From: BAIKAL-G1 sp943369525 | GTDB taxonomy: Bacteria > Cyanobacteriota > Cyanobacteriia > PCC-6307 > Cyanobiaceae | Length of the DNA: 34,783 nucleotides | Reading direction: 5' to 3' | Assembly: GCA_943369525.1 (NCBI GenBank) | Contig: CALRNL020000015.1 | Coordinates: forward strand, 1 to 34,783 | Part shown: positions 32,123-34,783 of the stretch, piece by piece | Position numbering within the stretch: the first letter of the stretch is position 1 | Layout of the letters: each line of letters starts with the position of its first letter | Translations under genes and position numbers: made by a program | The notes under the pieces: model-generated | What the model saw: only the letters and a program-made list of their open reading frames with translations | The model's database searches: none | What the model was told of the DNA's origin: nothing

Positions 32123-32533
32123 TCAGGCGATCAGCTCATCCATAAAGACCTGCTCTTCCTCCTCCGGGAAGGGATCAAAGGCCGCTTCCCGCAAGGCCGG
32201 GCTGGCCCCAGCCTGAATCGAAGCCTGGGACCCGAGCGAACTACCCAGGGGCTGGCGGCGGCCGCTCAGCAGGTCTTCCAGGCGGGCCAGCCGTTCCTCC
32301 GTAAGGGCCAGCATTTCGCCCGTGTCCACCCCCAGGGCCGAAGCGGCCTGGTCTTCGCGGGCATGGAGGCTGCCGAGCTGCTGCTCCACGACCCCGAGCC
32401 GCTCCTCGAGGTCGAGCAGGCGAAACATCAAGGCCTCCGATACCTGGCTGAGGGCCTGGAGTTGCTCCCCGAGGCGGTGTTGAAGCTGGGCTGGGGAGTG
32501 GGCTGGAGACTGGGCGGCCATTACAGAGCCCAT
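32123..32533 (-). CDS. Coiled-coil protein of unknown function
   Basis: 136 residues from an ATG at 32533 (MGSVMAAQ); an ATG four codons later is an alternative. A heptad-like pattern (LQALSQVSEALMFRLLDLEE, then RLGVVEQQLGSLHARED and LTEERLARLEDLLSG) predicts a coiled coil over residues about 20-90. The end is acidic (EEEEQVFMDELIA). The longer open frame upstream into the cpcC promoter region has no such character. It lies between cpcT and cpcC but on the opposite strand, so a link to the phycobilisome is only suggested by position. Confidence 0.6.
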   Translation of the reverse strand: MGSVMAAQSPAHSPAQLQHRLGEQLQALSQVSEALMFRLLDLEERLGVVEQQLGSLHAREDQAASALGVDTGEMLALTEERLARLEDLLSGRRQPLGSSLGSQASIQAGASPALREAAFDPFPEEEEQVFMDELIA

Positions 32534-32804
32534 AGGGGTTGTGCCGGATGGTATCGGCTGGGGGCCGGGGCGCCAGCCGCCACTTTTGTAACGATTCTGA
32601 AAGGGTCGTCCTGGAGCAAAATGGCCCCCATAGGATCGGGCCGCAGCCCCATGGGCTCGCCTGGATAAACCTGGCTTGCAACGCTTTTCAAGGCGAAAAG
32701 TCAGCCTCATTGTCTGGCGACTGCCCCTCCCCGTCTGCCCCCATGCGCTCCGGCCCGCCCCCGGCTCCGGCGCTGCCCCGTTTCTCCCCTCGGCCCGCAC
32801 GTTC

Positions 32805-33653
32805 ATGACTCTTGCCAACGCTGCCTACCTGGGCATCGAGCGCTACGCCAACGCCTCCAGCAAGGAAAACTGGATCAATGGTTCGGAAGCCGACAAGGCT
32901 GCCCTGATCCGCGCCGTGTATCAGCAGGTGCTCGGCAACCAGTACGTGATGGCCAGCGAGCGTCTCGAAGGACCCGAATCGCTGTTCAAGCGGGGCTACC
33001 TGAGTGTGCGGGAGTTGGTGCGTCAGGTGGCCAAGAGCGGCCTCTATCGCGCCAAGTTCTTCGAGAACTGCAACGCCTATCGCTTCATCGAACTGAACTT
33101 CAAGCACCTGCTCGGCCGGGCCCCCCAGAACAAGGCCGAGATGCTGCACCACTTCACGATCCTGCAGGAGCAGGGCTTTGACGCCGAAATCGACTCCTAC
33201 CTCGATAGCGCCGAGTACCAGGAGCGCTTCGGTGAAGAGGTGGTTCCCTACCTGCATGGCTGGAACTATTCCGCCGGCCAGCAGGGCCTGCAGTTCTCCT
33301 ACATGCTGCAACTGAGCCGGGGCGGCGCCGGTGCATCGGTGCGCGGTTCGGTCACCAAGAACCAATCCACCCTCAACCCCAGCGTTCACTCCGAGAGCCC
33401 CGTGCCGGTGGTGAGCCCCAGCACCAAGGCCGCCGCCTTCCGTAAGGTCGCAAGCGATGGCATCACCCGCCAGGGCGTGGGTTCCGGCGAGGAAGGCCGC
33501 ACCTTCCGCGTGGAGATCACCGGTTTCAACAACTACCGCCTGCACAAGCGCAGCAACCGGGTGCGCTTTATCCCCTTCAACAAGATGCTGGAGTACCAGC
33601 AGCAAATTAAGCGCGAAGGCGGTCGCATCGCCAGCATCACTCCGGTGAACTGA
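32805..33653 (+). CDS. cpcC: Phycobilisome rod linker polypeptide CpcC
   Basis: 282 residues from an ATG at 32805. Residues about 15-150 form the phycobilisome linker domain (LIRAVYQQVLGNQYVMASER, then RFIELNFKHLLGRAP and AEIDSYLDSAEYQERFGEE). Residues 233-281 form a CpcD-like domain (TFRVEITGFNNYRLHKRSNR, then EGGRIASITPVN). Such proteins join phycocyanin hexamers end to end in the rods. Parts of the linker domain (HHFTILQEQGF) also resemble phycoerythrin rod linkers of marine Synechococcus, so the exact subtype is open. It is followed by cpcD. Confidence 0.92.
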   Translation: MTLANAAYLGIERYANASSKENWINGSEADKAALIRAVYQQVLGNQYVMASERLEGPESLFKRGYLSVRELVRQVAKSGLYRAKFFENCNAYRFIELNFKHLLGRAPQNKAEMLHHFTILQEQGFDAEIDSYLDSAEYQERFGEEVVPYLHGWNYSAGQQGLQFSYMLQLSRGGAGASVRGSVTKNQSTLNPSVHSESPVPVVSPSTKAAAFRKVASDGITRQGVGSGEEGRTFRVEITGFNNYRLHKRSNRVRFIPFNKMLEYQQQIKREGGRIASITPVN

Positions 33654-33772
33654 AGCGCCCCATTAAACGCGCTTTAAGCCAGGGCGCCTTACTGCCAGCC
33701 AACCCACCAAAGTTGCTGCATTAAGGCACCCAACTGGCCTGATTCTCCCGTTCCATTCGTTCGCATCGACCC

Positions 33773-34060
33773 ATGAAGGTTTCCACCGGATCCCGCGTCA
33801 GCGGCATCGATAGTGATCGCCAGGTGTCCCTCACGATCACGGGCCTCAACAACATCGACTACGCCCGCACTTCGGATGTGGTCATGAATGTGCCCTTCTC
33901 GCGCATGGGTGACACCATGCGTCGGGTTAGCCGCATGGGCGGCAAGATCGTTGGGGTCAGCGTGTCCACCGGCGTCGGCGGCGCCGATGGCGAAGGCGGC
34001 AAGGTGAAGGAGGCCAACAAGGCCAACCGCTCCAAGAAGGGATCCGCCAATAACGGCTGA
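33773..34060 (+). CDS. cpcD: Phycobilisome rod-capping linker CpcD
   Basis: 95 residues from an ATG at 33773. Residues about 16-66 form a single CpcD domain (VSLTITGLNNIDYARTSDVV, then MRRVSRMGGKIVGVSVSTG). The last 29 residues are a glycine- and lysine-rich tail (ending KKGSANNG) not seen in short CpcD proteins of about 80 residues. CpcD caps the outer end of the phycocyanin rods and limits their length. It lies 119 bases after cpcC and is closed by a strong terminator, giving a cpcC-cpcD transcript separate from cpcB. Confidence 0.88.
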   Translation: MKVSTGSRVSGIDSDRQVSLTITGLNNIDYARTSDVVMNVPFSRMGDTMRRVSRMGGKIVGVSVSTGVGGADGEGGKVKEANKANRSKKGSANNG

Positions 34061-34146
34061 TGGGCTGCTGGGCAGCCAACCGAGCCATTGGCAGGCCAGC
34101 TACCCAGCTCCATAGCTGTCGGCAAGCCCAAAAGTGCAGGCCTCCT

Positions 34147-34171
34147 AAGCCCCCCTTGAGGGGGCTTTTTT
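34147..34171 (+). terminator. Intrinsic terminator after cpcD
   Basis: AAGCCCCC and GGGGGCTT form an 8-base stem with a short loop (CTTGA), followed by a run of T. It separates the cpcC-cpcD transcript from cpcB. Confidence 0.9.
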
Positions 34172-34714
34172 GTGGAATTTGGCGCCCTGTTGCCCCTAGG
34201 GCTCGGGGGAAGCAGGCCGAAAGCTGGTGGGCCAAACTGCCACGCCCCCTCCCTGGGGACCTGTAAGGCTTCGCTGGCAAGGACTTTTGCCCAGCCCTTC
34301 GGGCCTGGCCCACCAGCCCCCGCCCAGCAGCCCCCCGCAGAGCGGGCGCCGATCCCATGGGGCTCCCAGGCGCCCTGCTGGGCCAGCGGCCCCCCTGGGG
34401 ATGGGGATGATCCGATTAGACCCACTAGCTCCGCCCATGCTGTTGCCATGCCTACAAGTCCCTCGGCGGCGTTGCGCCCGGCCCTGGCAGCGTCCCCGGC
34501 AAAGGCACTGCACCGCAACAGGTTTGACCTGGCGGTGACCGTTTGTTAAGTATCCCTCATGGGAGCCATCAGGAGCACAACAATATGGGGGCTGAAGCGG
34601 TTCGGACGCCTTGACTGGTGGCCAGCCATTCACCCCGTGCACCGCTTTGGCGGTCACACCCCTTCCCCCCTAACCCCTTCCTGACCTCGAACGTCAGGAC
34701 CATGGAGCTCCTCA
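34172..34714 (+). other. Leader region upstream of cpcB
   Basis: About 540 bases without a recognisable gene between the cpcD terminator and cpcB. The proximal part is GC-rich with several short self-complementary stretches. The distal part (from about 34,520) is more AT-rich and holds the best promoter candidate. If transcription starts there, the cpcB leader would be about 155 bases long; long leaders are common for cpc operons. Confidence 0.5.
34524..34551 (+). promoter_or_regulatory. Candidate promoter of the cpcB operon
   Basis: TTGACC (34524-34529) and TTAAGT (34546-34551) are separated by 16 bases, a reasonable sigma-70 type match, about 165 bases upstream of the cpcB start. Confidence 0.45.
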
Positions 34715-34783
34715 ATGTTCGACGCCTTCACCAAGGTCGTTGCTCAGGCTGATGCCCGCGGCGAATTCCTCAACGCTGGTCAG
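34715..34783 (+). CDS. cpcB: Phycocyanin beta subunit, first 23 codons (runs off the right edge)
   Basis: The ATG at 34715 opens MFDAFTKVVAQADARGEFLN, then AGQ, the invariant N-terminus of CpcB. GGAG at 34704-34707 is its ribosome site. CpcB carries phycocyanobilin at Cys-82 and Cys-153-type positions beyond the window; the latter is the substrate site of CpcT, encoded 3 kb upstream. The presence of phycocyanin together with CpcC and CpcD defines the rods. The rest of the gene, and presumably cpcA, lie to the right. Confidence 0.96.
   Translation, partial: MFDAFTKVVAQADARGEFLNAGQ

Noticed and set aside
1..34783. CRISPR array, prophage, rRNA operon or toxin-antitoxin pair
   Set aside because: I saw no regularly spaced direct repeats, phage structural genes, rRNA sequence, or toxin gene beside either RHH gene.

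Overview
This GC-rich window comes from a cyanobacterium, most likely a picocyanobacterium of the Synechococcus/Cyanobium group (inference). The direct evidence is psbB, psbT and psbM for photosystem II, phycocyanin rod linkers, the lyase CpcT, the first codons of cpcB, and a cyanobacterial rps1/nrdR/metK neighbourhood. As I recall, the order psbM-ferredoxin-psbB-psbT-nrdR-rps1-HAD-metK resembles that of alpha-picocyanobacteria. No rRNA was found; there is one tRNA gene, tRNA-Phe(GAA).

Left third (1 to about 14,600): an accessory, partly decayed region. It opens with the first codons of a transposase running off the left edge. A ribbon-helix-helix (RHH) gene and about 1.4 kb of gene-poor DNA follow, holding a broken membrane-protein remnant and several CCCCAAATGGGG-type palindromes. 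Next come two tandem secreted proteins with a cyanobacterial PEP-CTERM-like tail; the second has lost its tail to a stop codon. After these lie a rhomboid protease divergent from a 2-hydroxyacid dehydrogenase, a second RHH gene, another gene-poor stretch, a GH13 amylase with a CBM20 starch-binding domain, a proline-rich DUF4177-like protein, a multiply broken pseudogene, a PilZ protein, acetate kinase divergent from a nitroreductase, and a secreted lysozyme-fold-like protein.

Middle (14,700 to 31,300): dense core genome. A PfkB kinase faces a minus-strand series, thioesterase-dprA-prmC-sua5-small membrane protein. Then come a tandem universal stress protein, psbM and a [2Fe-2S] ferredoxin on the minus strand, and the plus-strand series psbB-psbT-nrdR-rps1-HAD-metK-FGGY kinase-39-residue membrane peptide-DUF2470-comF-tRNA-Phe. 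Strong terminator hairpins follow psbT and rps1. Both dprA and comF belong to families used in natural transformation.

Right end (31,400 to 34,783): phycobilisome genes. CpcT, the lyase family for the Cys-153-type site of CpcB, is followed by a convergent coiled-coil protein, the rod linker CpcC, the rod cap CpcD, a terminator, a leader of about 0.5 kb and the start of cpcB. Here the linkers precede cpcB; in many cyanobacteria they follow cpcBA.

I did not find a clear new multi-gene system. The items most worth a second look are the tandem secreted pair with the lost sorting tail, the RHH pair around the decayed region, the comF frame that runs into tRNA-Phe, and the unrecognised pseudogene beside the PilZ gene.
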